64,000 nucleotides of DNA from Candidatus Freyarchaeota archaeon (GTDB lineage: Archaea; Asgardarchaeota; Jordiarchaeia; Jordiarchaeales; Jordiarchaeaceae): positions 386,509-450,508 of the forward strand of contig JAUQZE010000027.1 of assembly GCA_030587365.1 (NCBI GenBank), given 5' to 3'. The notes beneath the pieces are model-generated. The model did no database searches. It saw nothing but the letters and a program-made list of their open reading frames with translations, and was not told where the DNA came from. The translations under genes were made by a program, and so were the position numbers. This document shows, piece after piece, positions 1 through 9,024 of the stretch (its first letter is position 1; each line of letters opens with the position of its first letter).

Positions 1-1349
1 TTCAAGATATCCTTTTCATTCGCCTCCTCGCTCTCAAACATTCTGAGAAGGGTTTGCTCCTCAAGGTTCGGTGGAAAACCAATGGAACTCTCCACAGCAT
101 CATATCGGGGCACCAATTCCCCATCCCTAACCTCAAAATATTTCCGCAGAACCGTAAAACGATCCGAATCAGAAGAGCAGAGTACAACACCATAGCCCAC
201 GCTATCAAACTCCGGTCTTCCAGCTCTCCCCAATATCTGATGAAACTGATTCGCATTCATGCCATCAATCTCAAACTCGCCAGTAGCCATCTCTATACGA
301 TTAAATACTTGAAAATCCCTTAGAATAACTAATCGAGCCGGAGTATCAATCCCCGCAGACAGAGTAGTGGTGCAACACACAACCTTTAGAAAACCGTTGC
401 GAAAAGCATCCTCCACCAGTTCCCTGGAGTCATGATTCAAACCCGCGTGGTGAAAACCCACACCCTGCCTCATCAACTCGATCAAACGCTTAGAATAATT
501 CTTACCCTCAACGAACCTAGCTGAGAGCGTCTCCCTCTCATCGCCAGACAAGTGAGGCACAACCGACTTAACCAATTTACGCGTTAGACTCTCTGCGTCC
601 CTCCTATGTGCAACAAAAACAAGAGCCTGACCACCACTTTGAACAATTGAAGAAACCAATTTCCTTATAGCCACCAGTTTATCAGCCTCTACCAGGATAT
701 AGTTTTTTAAAGGCACGGGTCTGGTGTCCGACTCAATTAACCTTAAATTCAACCAATCCGCAATCTCACCGGCATTGGCTATGGTTGCACTTAACCCAAT
801 GAGCTGCGTCCGCAGTTTCTCCCTTATTCTGATAAGCACACTCTCCAGCCTTCCCCCTCTCTCACCATCACCCATAGAGTGTATCTCATCCACTACGATA
901 ACCCTAATATCGTAGAGCCAGTCAGGATTCAAACGCAGAAGTGAGTCAAACCTCTCAATGGTGGTGACCAGTATGTCCGCTTCCTCCAAAATCTCGGGCG
1001 TGTAATGGAAATCCCCGGTGGATATCCTGATTCTCAGATTCAGATCGCGGTACTTCCTCAGGAACATACTAAACTTCTCCCTAGCGAGAGCCTTCAGAGG
1101 AACCATGTAAACCGCCTTCCCACCCTCCAGAACCCATTTCAAAATAGCAAGCTCCCCCACCAGGGTTTTACCACTAGCAGAAGGAGAACAAACCAAAAGA
1201 TCAGCACCCTCGAACAATCCACCCTGAATCGCAAGTATCTGAACCGCCCGCAAATAGTTTATCCCCTGTTGTTCCAGAATCTCCCTGATTTGGGCAGGCA
1301 TCTTCTCCTCCAAGTTCAAGAAGGCTCCCAGACTCTTTTGACCATCCAC
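1..1349 (-). CDS. Ski2/Hel308-like DEAD/DEAH-box helicase, 3' end cut by window
   Basis: Superfamily 2 ATP-dependent helicase of the Ski2/Hel308 type, a family that unwinds DNA or RNA. About 449 codons are visible before the frame runs off the left edge. Motifs in order: P-loop SPSASGKT (about residues 55-62), TTIERFD, DEIH (about 154), SAT, FHHAGL, TTTLSAGIDTPAR and QILGRAGRP (motif VI). The GTG start at 1349 is chosen because GGAGGG lies about 10 nt upstream and the start follows the upstream stop by only 15 nt, so it is co-transcribed with the membrane-protein gene. No frameshift is seen in the visible part. The substrate cannot be told, and the accessory C-terminal domains that would separate Hel308 from other Ski2-like helicases lie outside the window. 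Confidence 0.9.
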   Translation of the reverse strand, partial: MDGQKSLGAFLNLEEKMPAQIREILEQQGINYLRAVQILAIQGGLFEGADLLVCSPSASGKTLVGELAILKWVLEGGKAVYMVPLKALAREKFSMFLRKYRDLNLRIRISTGDFHYTPEILEEADILVTTIERFDSLLRLNPDWLYDIRVIVVDEIHSMGDGERGGRLESVLIRIREKLRTQLIGLSATIANAGEIADWLNLRLIESDTRPVPLKNYILVEADKLVAIRKLVSSIVQSGGQALVFVAHRRDAESLTRKLVKSVVPHLSGDERETLSARFVEGKNYSKRLIELMRQGVGFHHAGLNHDSRELVEDAFRNGFLKVVCCTTTLSAGIDTPARLVILRDFQVFNRIEMATGEFEIDGMNANQFHQILGRAGRPEFDSVGYGVVLCSSDSDRFTVLRKYFEVRDGELVPRYDAVESSIGFPPNLEEQTLLRMFESEEANEKDIL

Positions 1350-1364
1350 CGTCAGTATACCCTC

Positions 1365-3251
1365 CTACTCATCTAAAAAATCAGTAATATCGAGTGATTC
1401 AGTTGTTTCAGTTGTTTTAAGTTCGTTCGACCGTTTCCCACGATAATGGTCTCTAATCAGTTTCTCAAGCTGCCTCGAAGATTCATAGTCAATTTTGCTA
1501 CTTATTCCTCCGTCGCGTGAAACAATTATCTGAGCCTTACCATTAACAACATGTTCATAAGTTTCAAGAGGCACCTCGGGATATTTCCTCTTAAGGGTCT
1601 CAACAATGCTAGCCACCTCCGGGCTCTGGGTAACGACCAAAAAAGCAGAGTCCACTTCCCCACCTCTAGAACCGAAGAGCCTTTTCAACTCATTCTTAAT
1701 ATCGTCGTCAGCACACATCGTCTCAATAACAGAATCACAATTGGTTACTTCAGCCTCATTTTCAACCACTCGAGCACTTTTTGAAACTTCGGGCTCAGAG
1801 TATAACTTCTCGGATTCCTCGTTTACAGACTTCCTTTTCCCCGTCTTAGACTTCGCCCTCTTTCTATTCTCTTTCGCCATCTTGGAACTCTTCTTTTCAG
1901 TTCGCGGAACGGACACCGTATTGAAACTATGTAGCTCTATCTTGGGCAATTCTTTTCGGTCTTTTACCGCACCCTTCTCAAAGGAATCAGCTTTAGAAGT
2001 AGCGGCGGCTGACATTGATGACTGTAGGTCAGTAAGTAGTTTCTGAGCATGTTCAAATAATCTCGAAAGATCCACTTCGCTTAGTTTTTGAGAGTTGTTT
2101 ATTACCTCAAAGAATTGCTGAAACCCTTTGGGATTCAATCCAGTCTTTTTACAAACAAATTCTTCAACCTGGGGGAGAGACCCGAACGCCGCTTTCCCGG
2201 TTAATTTCACGTAAACTTCCTTTAATGCAGAAGTTACCACTCCTTTCAAGTGATAGGTACAGTTATCCCAGTCGCCCTCTGCATACGCTTTCTGGGCTAG
2301 ATCCCATAGTCCATCTCTTCTCTGGGCATAAAATTCGCTACTGTTTCCTCCCTCAATTAATAAGGGTTCAACATATTTTTTAATCTCCAACACCTTTGGA
2401 GGTTCCTTATTTGTAATGGGTTGAGAAGAGGAACCCAGCTTTATGCGCTGTTTTGGAGATTCTTGGAATGTTTCAGATGTTCTTAAAATGACTTGAGGAG
2501 ATATGCGTCTTAGTTGTTCTCGAAATGCAGTTAGTTCTTCCCTCAAAAGTTTTTTAAAATTGGCAACTCCCCATTCGTGTATAACCAGTGATGCTGCAAT
2601 GGTTGCTATCATGAGAATGGAGTCCACAGTGAGCAGTATTTGGAAAACCGCCCCTGTTCCGTTGAGAAATATTAGCGGAACGAGCAAGGTCATAAGAACT
2701 ATGGTGAGGATCAACCCCCTTCTTGCTTGTGAGTAGGCTTTCTGTAAAATCTCACCCTTATTCGGTCTAAAAATTCTACTAGCTCTCTGTAAAACATAGT
2801 CTTTTCTGCTTTGCAGCACAGATGATAAATCAGATACGGGTACCATCTCAACCGAGTCAACCTTGGGGTCCCCCTCGTCGCGAGAGCCGCTCACCAAGAA
2901 TTTATTTGCGACTATAATAACTTGCTTACCCATATAATGTGGAGCATTCACCCCAAATACCTTTTTCAGCTCTACGCCGCTTGTACTCGGACTATTAACC
3001 AACTGATTAAGCAAAACGCTGGAAAATTTAGATAGGGTACGCCTATCTTCTCTAACTTTTCCCACAGCAGTAGCTCTATATGCAACGGCATCAAGAACAC
3101 TGTAACTCTTTCCCTCATATATTTTCCAAGCCACACTCACCGGAACATTCTCATAAGACTCTACATTATAACCATTATCGAAAAAAATACCCGAAGCCTC
3201 CTCACTCCGGGAGGCCTCACTTCCTATTTGCTTCGTTTTTATTTCCTCCAT
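1365..3251 (-). CDS. Membrane-anchored protein with HEPN-like helical domain, function unknown
   Basis: About 628 residues. The N-terminal ~130 residues are soluble alpha/beta and end in a strand-like VIIVAN segment. Two membrane helices follow at about residues 170-225. A helical segment with an AEGDWDNCTYHLKGVV signature resembles HEPN-type or TPR-like folds. A Lys/Ser/Glu-rich low-complexity linker leads to a C-terminal alpha/beta domain of about 90 residues with VDSAFLVVTQSPEVASIV. ATG 3251 is preferred (AAAGG 6 nt upstream) over a start at 3344, which would overlap the HTH gene. It lies between the HTH gene and the helicase in one leftward operon. I do not recognise a family. A membrane-tethered nucleic-acid-related role is only an inference from the neighbours. 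Confidence 0.6.
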   Translation of the reverse strand: MEEIKTKQIGSEASRSEEASGIFFDNGYNVESYENVPVSVAWKIYEGKSYSVLDAVAYRATAVGKVREDRRTLSKFSSVLLNQLVNSPSTSGVELKKVFGVNAPHYMGKQVIIVANKFLVSGSRDEGDPKVDSVEMVPVSDLSSVLQSRKDYVLQRASRIFRPNKGEILQKAYSQARRGLILTIVLMTLLVPLIFLNGTGAVFQILLTVDSILMIATIAASLVIHEWGVANFKKLLREELTAFREQLRRISPQVILRTSETFQESPKQRIKLGSSSQPITNKEPPKVLEIKKYVEPLLIEGGNSSEFYAQRRDGLWDLAQKAYAEGDWDNCTYHLKGVVTSALKEVYVKLTGKAAFGSLPQVEEFVCKKTGLNPKGFQQFFEVINNSQKLSEVDLSRLFEHAQKLLTDLQSSMSAAATSKADSFEKGAVKDRKELPKIELHSFNTVSVPRTEKKSSKMAKENRKRAKSKTGKRKSVNEESEKLYSEPEVSKSARVVENEAEVTNCDSVIETMCADDDIKNELKRLFGSRGGEVDSAFLVVTQSPEVASIVETLKRKYPEVPLETYEHVVNGKAQIIVSRDGGISSKIDYESSRQLEKLIRDHYRGKRSNELKTTETTESLDITDFLDE

Positions 3252-3270
3252 ATACAACCTTTCATTAGTT

Positions 3271-3531
3271 TTACATAGGCCATCCACCTGACGGTGGAGG
3301 CAGAAAGGAAGATTTATCGCCCTTAGCCCTTTTTTCCGAAACATCCTTTGACTCTTCCCGCGATAGCTGCTCGTCAGAACGCTTTCTTTTCAAAGTCAGC
3401 TCTAGTCTCCTTGCATGTCTCAATACCGTTGCCTCTGACACACCAAGTCTTTCGGCGATCTCTCTCACTGTTAATCCTTGGCTGTGAAGCTGTCTTAGAT
3501 TATTATCAGTAAATTTTCTACCCGGCGTCAT
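3271..3531 (-). CDS. Small resolvase-type helix-turn-helix protein
   Basis: 86 residues. Residues about 5-45 form a clear helix-turn-helix of the Hin/resolvase type (LTVREIAERLGVSEATVLRHARRL), followed by a Lys/Arg/Ser-rich charged tail. There is no catalytic domain, so it is probably a DNA-binding regulator rather than a recombinase. The ATG at 3531 has AGGTG 7 nt upstream; a GTG at 3540 is the alternative. It is the first gene of the leftward operon with the membrane protein and helicase. It lies next to two copies of the 38-bp operator-like element, which makes it a candidate but unproven binder of it. Confidence 0.75.
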   Translation of the reverse strand: MTPGRKFTDNNLRQLHSQGLTVREIAERLGVSEATVLRHARRLELTLKRKRSDEQLSREESKDVSEKRAKGDKSSFLPPPSGGWPM

Positions 3532-3771
3532 AGGTCGCACCTAAGAAAGTGTTAGCTTTCGAACCGCCTTTATAAAGGCTTACGTCGGTTTTCGAAGAGT
3601 TCTTTTTTCTAGTTTTTGGGGATTATTAGAACTCCAATAATAATTTAAAAACGAATTTTTGCTCCTTTTTCATTATTATTTTTAATATCTTGCTATTTTT
3701 CTTATCAGAGTATTATAAATTCCTATTTTACATCCACAAAATTAGCCAAACAAGTTGCAGATACCCCTCAT

Positions 3772-3809
3772 TGCAAAAAATATGTAAAAATTTGTATAAA
3801 AATTACATA
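3772..3809 (+). promoter_or_regulatory. Operator-like inverted repeat, copy 1
   Basis: TGCAAAAAATATGTAA, then 15 nt, then TTACATA. The core TATGTAA/TTACATA arms are an inverted repeat with centres 22 bp apart, two helical turns, as expected for a dimeric regulator. The same element recurs at 4058-4095 in inverted orientation and at 15764-15801. The spacers are unrelated in sequence apart from being A/T-rich. Confidence 0.65.
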
Positions 3810-4057
3810 GGATCTGTTGAGGTATGCTCATATAAAAACATATGAAAGATAGGTCCAAATTTTTGAAAAAGGCTAAACTTCGCCAAGGCGACTCAAAATT
3901 AAGAGTATGGAAAGGGTTAGGTTACCCTTCCTGATTGAACTTTACCCCCATTTTCTGACTGCATGTCTTACAAATGATAACTTTAGACCTACGCCTTTAA
4001 GATTTTACTCCTATTAGTTTCTTCCATCCAGGTTCTCCAATATTCGAATAACAGAAA

Positions 4058-4095
4058 TATGTAATTTTTGACCAATTTTTTACATATTTTTTGCA
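4058..4095 (-). promoter_or_regulatory. Operator-like inverted repeat, copy 2
   Basis: TATGTAA, 15 nt, TTACATATTTTTTGCA. This is the exact reverse-complement arrangement of copy 1, including the 9-bp TGCAAAAAA extension and the 22-bp centre spacing. It lies about 350 bp upstream of the plus-strand RadA/peptidase/HerA operon, and copy 1 lies closer to the divergent HTH operon. Confidence 0.65.
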
Positions 4096-4324
4096 TACGA
4101 TAGTTTCACAAGAGATATCCCGTGTTTTTATAGCAGTAAAAAAGAACCTCATAAAACTCTAAAATTAAAACTAAAGAGAAAAAAATGATATAAATGAAAA
4201 AAAGAGAAAAAAAACATCAAAAATGATGAAAAAAGGATTCATAAACCTCCAAATCAAGCAAAAAAGCCTTCACAAAAGCAAGCACAAGTCTTTATAAAGG
4301 CAAAACTGAATCTAGCAACCCTTA

Positions 4325-4399
4325 GTGCGGCGCAAAACATCTGAGTAACCTCTCTATAAGACCACACCTATACTACTTATCCGAATTCGAGCGCCGCAC
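4325..4399. repeat. Perfect 9-bp GC-rich inverted repeat enclosing 57 nt
   Basis: GTGCGGCGC at 4325-4333 pairs perfectly with GCGCCGCAC at 4391-4399. In a very AT-rich spacer such a GC-rich stem is conspicuous. The overall size (75 nt) and a following CCA resemble a tRNA, but no T-arm, D-arm or anticodon arm can be folded on either strand. It is a candidate small structured RNA or leader element, about 50 bp upstream of the next gene. Confidence 0.4.
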
Positions 4400-4451
4400 C
4401 AACAATAATAATCGTGAAACCGCAAGAAAAAAGGGAATTTGGTGAAAATAA

Positions 4452-4733
4452 ATGCCCGAAGTTTATTGTCAGGTTTTAAACCGGAAGGTTGATGGAGGCT
4501 ATTGTGCCTTTGTGTGTGAGCTTCCTGAAACCGAGAAAAAAATCTTTTACAACCCAGTCAGAGGAATATACGCCGAATGCAACTTTTGCGAAGACATCCC
4601 AGAATCGAAACCAGTCCGTAAAACTATCTCCACAGTCATAAAAAAGTCTGAACTGGAAAATCCCGAAAATACGCTGAGAATTCCCCAGTCAGTGATTCTC
4701 AAATTAATTACCGTTTTGGAGGGGGACAAGTAA
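4452..4733 (+). CDS. Small Cys-containing protein, unknown function
   Basis: 93 residues with five cysteines. CQV and YCAFVC lie near the N-terminus and a CNFC pair near residue 41, followed by a charged helical C-terminus. The pattern suggests metal binding. Its stop overlaps the radA start codon by one base (TAATG), so the two are translationally coupled. I do not recognise the family. The tight link to radA is the only hint of function. Confidence 0.65.
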   Translation: MPEVYCQVLNRKVDGGYCAFVCELPETEKKIFYNPVRGIYAECNFCEDIPESKPVRKTISTVIKKSELENPENTLRIPQSVILKLITVLEGDK

Positions 4734-5797
4734 TGGATTTAACTAACATTAAAGGGGTAGGTCCCGAGAAAGCCAAGAAGCTTATGAACGCTGGTTACAG
4801 CACAGTGGAGAGCATCGCCTTCTCCTCACCCAGAGACCTCTCTATGGATTCCGGCATACCCGAAGAGACAGCCAGACAAATCATAGCCTCCGCCAAGATA
4901 ATTGTCCGCTCTAAAGAAAACACAAAAGGCGGAAAACTGGTGGAGATTCTCTCTGGTAAAGACGCCAAAAAGATTCTAAATAGTATGGAACATATTACCA
5001 CTGGTTTGAAAGGACTCGACAATATACTAGGTGGAGGAGTAGAGACCTGCGCGGTTACCGAGTTTTACGGACCCGCAAAAGCTGGAAAAACCCAGATTTG
5101 CCACCAGCTCTGCGTCACCGTCCAACTCCCCAAAGAAAAGGGCGGTTTAGAGGCTCCAGCCCTATACATAGATACCGAGAGGACTGTGAAATACGACCAT
5201 ATCAAAAGCGTGGCGGAGAGATTCGGTTTGGATCCAGACTTGGCGAGCGATAACGTTTTTTATGCTTACGCTATGAACAGTGAAGCCCTCTTTGATATGG
5301 TTCACAAGAGTCTAGATGAGGTGGTTCAAAACCGGGGGATTAAACTCGTGGTGGTGGACTGCCTAACCGGGCACTTCCGTGCAGAGTACTGTGGGAGGGA
5401 GAGTCTGCCCCTGAGGCAGCAAAAGATGAATAGAGTTATCCACGATCTTCTGAGAATCGCCGTTTCCCACGACTTGGCTGTTGTGGTAACAAATCAGGTT
5501 CACTCCCAACCCGACCTGTACGGCAAGAGCGAGAATCCCATAGGCGGACACACCGTTGCTCACGGAGTTACCTTCAGGCTGGGGTTGAGTACAAGGAAAC
5601 ACAACATGAGAGTGGCAACCGTGGTAGATGCTCCAGCGCTGCCACCGAAAGAGACTTACTTCGCAATAACCGCCAAGGGACTAATTGACATAACCGCCAA
5701 GGATCTGAGTTCCAAGGAACCCATAGAATTCTCCGAAGCGAAAGAGATAGAGGAAAAAGCCGAGAAAGTGGAGGAAGAAGAAGCAGTCTTGGACTAA
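4733..5797 (+). CDS. radA: RadA-type recombinase
   Basis: 354-residue archaeal member of the RecA/Rad51 family, which forms nucleoprotein filaments and carries out ATP-dependent strand exchange. An N-terminal helix-hairpin-helix domain (IKGVGPEKAKKLMNAG) is followed by the ATPase core with Walker A GPAKAGKT (113-120), IDTERT (catalytic Glu about 149), Walker B LVVVD (205-209), HFRAEYCGR and the ATP-cap GGHTVAHG. The Walker A differs from the usual GEFGSGKT but keeps G-x4-GKT. I could not see the usual Phe-x-x-Ala polymerisation motif in the linker (about residues 55-80). The C-terminus has an acidic tail. It may be the housekeeping RadA or a paralogue devoted to this operon. The next gene starts about 18 bp downstream. 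Confidence 0.9.
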   Translation: MDLTNIKGVGPEKAKKLMNAGYSTVESIAFSSPRDLSMDSGIPEETARQIIASAKIIVRSKENTKGGKLVEILSGKDAKKILNSMEHITTGLKGLDNILGGGVETCAVTEFYGPAKAGKTQICHQLCVTVQLPKEKGGLEAPALYIDTERTVKYDHIKSVAERFGLDPDLASDNVFYAYAMNSEALFDMVHKSLDEVVQNRGIKLVVVDCLTGHFRAEYCGRESLPLRQQKMNRVIHDLLRIAVSHDLAVVVTNQVHSQPDLYGKSENPIGGHTVAHGVTFRLGLSTRKHNMRVATVVDAPALPPKETYFAITAKGLIDITAKDLSSKEPIEFSEAKEIEEKAEKVEEEEAVLD

Positions 5798-5815
5798 TTT
5801 GGCGTGGGATACTAT

Positions 5816-8479
5816 ATGTGGAAACGGGGAGTAACTCTGGTTCTGGTTTCTTTCATACTGGTATTGATGGTTTCTGGTCTTTTTGCAGCTGTTAGTTCAT
5901 TCCCCGCTTTCCCAGTTCAACCCAGTGCCGCGTCAGACTCCAGTTATGTTCCAAAATCTGTGGTTAGTGCTGCTTACCTCACCAATCAATCAACCGTCCA
6001 AAAATGGGAGAGATACTTCACGAGCAATTCCAGCCAGGATAACCTGCAAAACATAGTTGGATTTCTTTCTGGTCTAGGAACCCGACACACATCAAGACCG
6101 GAGTGCAACACTTCGGCGGATTACATTTTCTCAACCCTCTCTTCATATGGTTACGCACCTCTAAGAGATAACTTTACGGTTATGTGGCAGGGCACCCCAT
6201 ACGTCACCCAAAATATATACTGCGTTAAACCCTCTTCGTCAGTGGAAATAATTCTTTTAGTCTGTCACTACGATTCAATAAGGGCTCTCAGAATCGGAAC
6301 ATCGATTTACGATCTTCAGAACACCAACTGTCCCGGAGCCGTTGACGATGCGTCTGGTGTGGCGGTGCTTCTTGAAACCGCTAGACTGCTCGCTAATGTA
6401 AGTCTTGACAAGACTCTGGTTTTCGCTTTTCTGAGCGGAGAGGAGGGAAACAGCACAACAGAACACTGGTTCGGCTCCGAACAACTAATCACCCAAGGAT
6501 ACATCCTGTTTACTGTGCAGCTCTCAAACATAAAACGAGTAATATACTTGGACACTCTTGGGGAGCCCCCTTACGGGGAACAGCATGGAAATATAACGAT
6601 TTTCTCAACTCTCGCATCATCAGCAAACAAAACTTCCCTTATCGGCGCTGCGTCTGACCTAGGTATTAACGTCGTCTCAGTGAATAATCCGAGGGTTTCA
6701 TCAGTTTCGGAGGCTCAAAACCAGTTTTGTTCAGAATGGGGCTTGCAATCAGTTTTGCCTACGGTAACCATCTCACAGGAGAACTGGAATATAACCATTA
6801 GCGAGAGATTAACTGCACTGGATACCGCTTCCATAGCAGATTACACTTTCGTTGAGAATATCGTCAAGGTCGTTACAGGAGCGTTGATACGCGAGTTCTT
6901 CACTCTTCCGCTAAGCTCTCCCAGCTACGTAGCCGGATGGAAGAAGCTCGCAAACCTAAACCCATACGGGATTAACCTCTTTGAGAGGGACTATGTTGAA
7001 TACCTAGCAGACCCGAATTCCGATGTTATAATAGTAGGACCCGGGCTAGACTTTACACCCTCTGAGTTCCAGAAACTAATTGGAGTCGGTAAACCTCTCA
7101 TCTGCACTGGTGAAAACGGTGTGAGGTTGCTTAACAGTCTAGGCGCCCAAGTTAATGGTACTCCCTCCAGTACTGATCATGTTTCTCTGACTAGAATGGA
7201 TTTGTTCTATCATCCTATATGGGAAAACGTGGAGCAGAACACCACCGTGATAATCAATCAGGGTCAGTCCGCTCTGATTACCACCGAAAGCAACCTTTTC
7301 TCATTTTTAGGGTATAAGGGAGACTGCTGGCTGGGATTCTATCACGATAACCAATCACTAAGGTACGTCTTCTATGTTGGAAGAGACGACCCTTCGAGTC
7401 TGAGCGATAAAGGAGAACAAATTCTAAGCAACCTAATATTCTGGAGTGCTCAACAGCAGGAGTATATTCTGCAGCTTCAGCCCACAAGGATTGCGGCTGG
7501 AGAAAGAACCAATCTTACCATGGCTATAAGAAGCGCTCTTAGCTGGGATGTCTTGCAGGCTGGCACCGTGAATCTAACCATCACCCAAAACGGGGAGGAA
7601 GTATACCGAGATTCCATTCCCACAACGAACGGCTACTTCAGTGTCAGTCTCAGTCTAAACATCGGAGAGTACGTGCTCACTGCGTCAAATGGCACGGTTT
7701 CTGCTGCGCGAATAATAAATGTATTTATTCCGTTTATGGTTCAGGTCTACTCTTCTCCACTCACAGTTCAGAATGAGTACTTTCTTTTGGCTTTAAGAAT
7801 TGACAGCTTTTCATCATCCGAGCAAAATCTTGGCGTTTTTATCCCCGAACTTCGAGTGTTTAATCAGATTAGTTTACTCCCAAACCAATCTGTGGTAATC
7901 TGTGTTCCCGCGGTTTATACTCCTGCGTCAATTTACGATCAGGGTCTTCACCTATTTACGGTTCTGGTTCAGGGCTTTTACCCTAGCGTTTCCGTTCTCC
8001 CCGTGTGGATATCTCTAGAGCCGAGTAGTATTATTCTCGGATACATTCTCCCCCTAATTGCCATTTTAGCACTCAGCTTCCTTATTTACAGAAAGATATA
8101 CGTGGTTAAACTACCTGAGAAGATAGTGTTAAGGGAAACCAAGAGGAGAAGGAGGAGAAGCTACTTCAACACATTTGTCGTGGACTCTGAAATAATTGGG
8201 GTGTTAAGAGAGCGTCTCAAAAAGAAAGGATTCCAGGAGAAGGCTGAAAACCGCTTCTACAAAGCCGAAATGATAATCGAAATTGAAAATAAAGATGATA
8301 AATCATCTGTCAGAGTCTTCTCATCGATCCCATTTTCATCCAAAAACGATTTCTTAAAACTAACCAAAAGAATCAACCTAAACAGAGTCACAATAACTGA
8401 AGAACAAGACGTGAAACCTGAACCTGAGGGGAATGCAATACCTGAATTCAAAGGAGGCCTTAAAAATGATTGGAAGTGA
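5816..8479 (+). CDS. Secreted, membrane-anchored M28-like metallopeptidase
   Basis: About 887 residues. A signal peptide or anchor (KRG then a hydrophobic run) is followed by an M28 aminopeptidase-like domain with zinc ligands visible as CHYDS (His about 151), PGAVDDASG (Asp about 177), SGEEG (Glu-Glu about 209-210) and IYLDTLG. I could not find the last His ligand in its usual place, so activity is uncertain. A glutamine-amidotransferase-like fold region (DVIIVGPGLDF, then GKPLICTGENG, then LNSLGAQV) and Ig-like repeats follow. A C-terminal membrane helix leads to an Arg-rich cytoplasmic tail of about 120 residues. The start is ATG 5816; GTG 5804 is possible. The topology suggests an outer-surface enzyme coupled to cytoplasmic partners. 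Confidence 0.75.
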   Translation: MWKRGVTLVLVSFILVLMVSGLFAAVSSFPAFPVQPSAASDSSYVPKSVVSAAYLTNQSTVQKWERYFTSNSSQDNLQNIVGFLSGLGTRHTSRPECNTSADYIFSTLSSYGYAPLRDNFTVMWQGTPYVTQNIYCVKPSSSVEIILLVCHYDSIRALRIGTSIYDLQNTNCPGAVDDASGVAVLLETARLLANVSLDKTLVFAFLSGEEGNSTTEHWFGSEQLITQGYILFTVQLSNIKRVIYLDTLGEPPYGEQHGNITIFSTLASSANKTSLIGAASDLGINVVSVNNPRVSSVSEAQNQFCSEWGLQSVLPTVTISQENWNITISERLTALDTASIADYTFVENIVKVVTGALIREFFTLPLSSPSYVAGWKKLANLNPYGINLFERDYVEYLADPNSDVIIVGPGLDFTPSEFQKLIGVGKPLICTGENGVRLLNSLGAQVNGTPSSTDHVSLTRMDLFYHPIWENVEQNTTVIINQGQSALITTESNLFSFLGYKGDCWLGFYHDNQSLRYVFYVGRDDPSSLSDKGEQILSNLIFWSAQQQEYILQLQPTRIAAGERTNLTMAIRSALSWDVLQAGTVNLTITQNGEEVYRDSIPTTNGYFSVSLSLNIGEYVLTASNGTVSAARIINVFIPFMVQVYSSPLTVQNEYFLLALRIDSFSSSEQNLGVFIPELRVFNQISLLPNQSVVICVPAVYTPASIYDQGLHLFTVLVQGFYPSVSVLPVWISLEPSSIILGYILPLIAILALSFLIYRKIYVVKLPEKIVLRETKRRRRRSYFNTFVVDSEIIGVLRERLKKKGFQEKAENRFYKAEMIIEIENKDDKSSVRVFSSIPFSSKNDFLKLTKRINLNRVTITEEQDVKPEPEGNAIPEFKGGLKNDWK

Positions 8480-8915
8480 AGTACTCTTAAGTTGGATACT
8501 AATCTCTTTACTTTACGACTGCATTATGATTGTTATCGCCGTCTTCCTCGTGTTTCTAGGTCTAAAGGTTGCAATGACATTTCTGGCAGCTGAGGAAACC
8601 AAGACTGCTCTAGTTCCACCACAGGCTCAACCCCCAGAGAGAGCTAATCCCTACGTTCAGATAGCCAGAGCACTGGAAGAAGGGGATAAAGCCGCATTAG
8701 TCTGGCTGATGAGTCAAAAAACACCAAGAAGCAAGCTTTTTAGGGCTCTAAACTTCGCGGCGGTGGATTTGTTTTTGGGCATCACTTCCCTGTTATCCGT
8801 TCTGAGCGTTTACATCAAGATTAGGGCTCTACCAGTTCAGGACTGGATTGTGATACTCATGGCTATGGCAGCCCTTATTCTTGTGGGCCTCTCATACTGG
8901 AGGGTGAAGGATTGA
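8466..8915 (+). CDS. Three-helix membrane protein, unknown function
   Basis: 149 residues with hydrophobic helices near residues 4-35, 95-110 and 120-140, and a charged cytoplasmic-type loop (PERANPYVQIARALEEGDKAALVWLMSQK) between helix 1 and helix 2. GGAGG lies 8 nt before ATG 8466, so this start is preferred over 8433. It overlaps the peptidase gene by 14 nt, so the two are translationally coupled. No family recognised. Confidence 0.65.
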   Translation: MIGSEVLLSWILISLLYDCIMIVIAVFLVFLGLKVAMTFLAAEETKTALVPPQAQPPERANPYVQIARALEEGDKAALVWLMSQKTPRSKLFRALNFAAVDLFLGITSLLSVLSVYIKIRALPVQDWIVILMAMAALILVGLSYWRVKD

Positions 8916-9024
8916 CGATTATCAAAAATAGAATGCTCAACAGAGCTAAAAACCAAAATTTGGAACACCAAAATCAGGATGGAATACACAATTTTAAAGA
9001 ATCACATAATGAGGAGGTTTAGAA

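Larger units (their letters stand above)
3541..4451. other. AT-rich divergent intergenic region
   Basis: About 910 bp between divergent operons with no credible gene. It holds two copies of a 38-bp operator-like element (3772-3809 and 4058-4095), a 9-bp inverted repeat (4325-4399) and several A/T-rich TATA-like stretches. On the minus strand around 3920-4015 a short frame encodes a CxxC-containing peptide ending at a stop. It may be a remnant of a zinc-ribbon gene but is too short to support. Confidence 0.5.

Noticed and set aside
1606..2046. Plus-strand frame of 146 codons inside the membrane-protein gene
   Set aside because: Ser/Phe-rich antisense shadow of a Lys/Glu-rich coding region.
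4325..4401. Possible tRNA gene ending in CCA
   Set aside because: Only the acceptor-like stem pairs; no T-arm with TTCRA loop, D-arm or anticodon stem can be formed on either strand.
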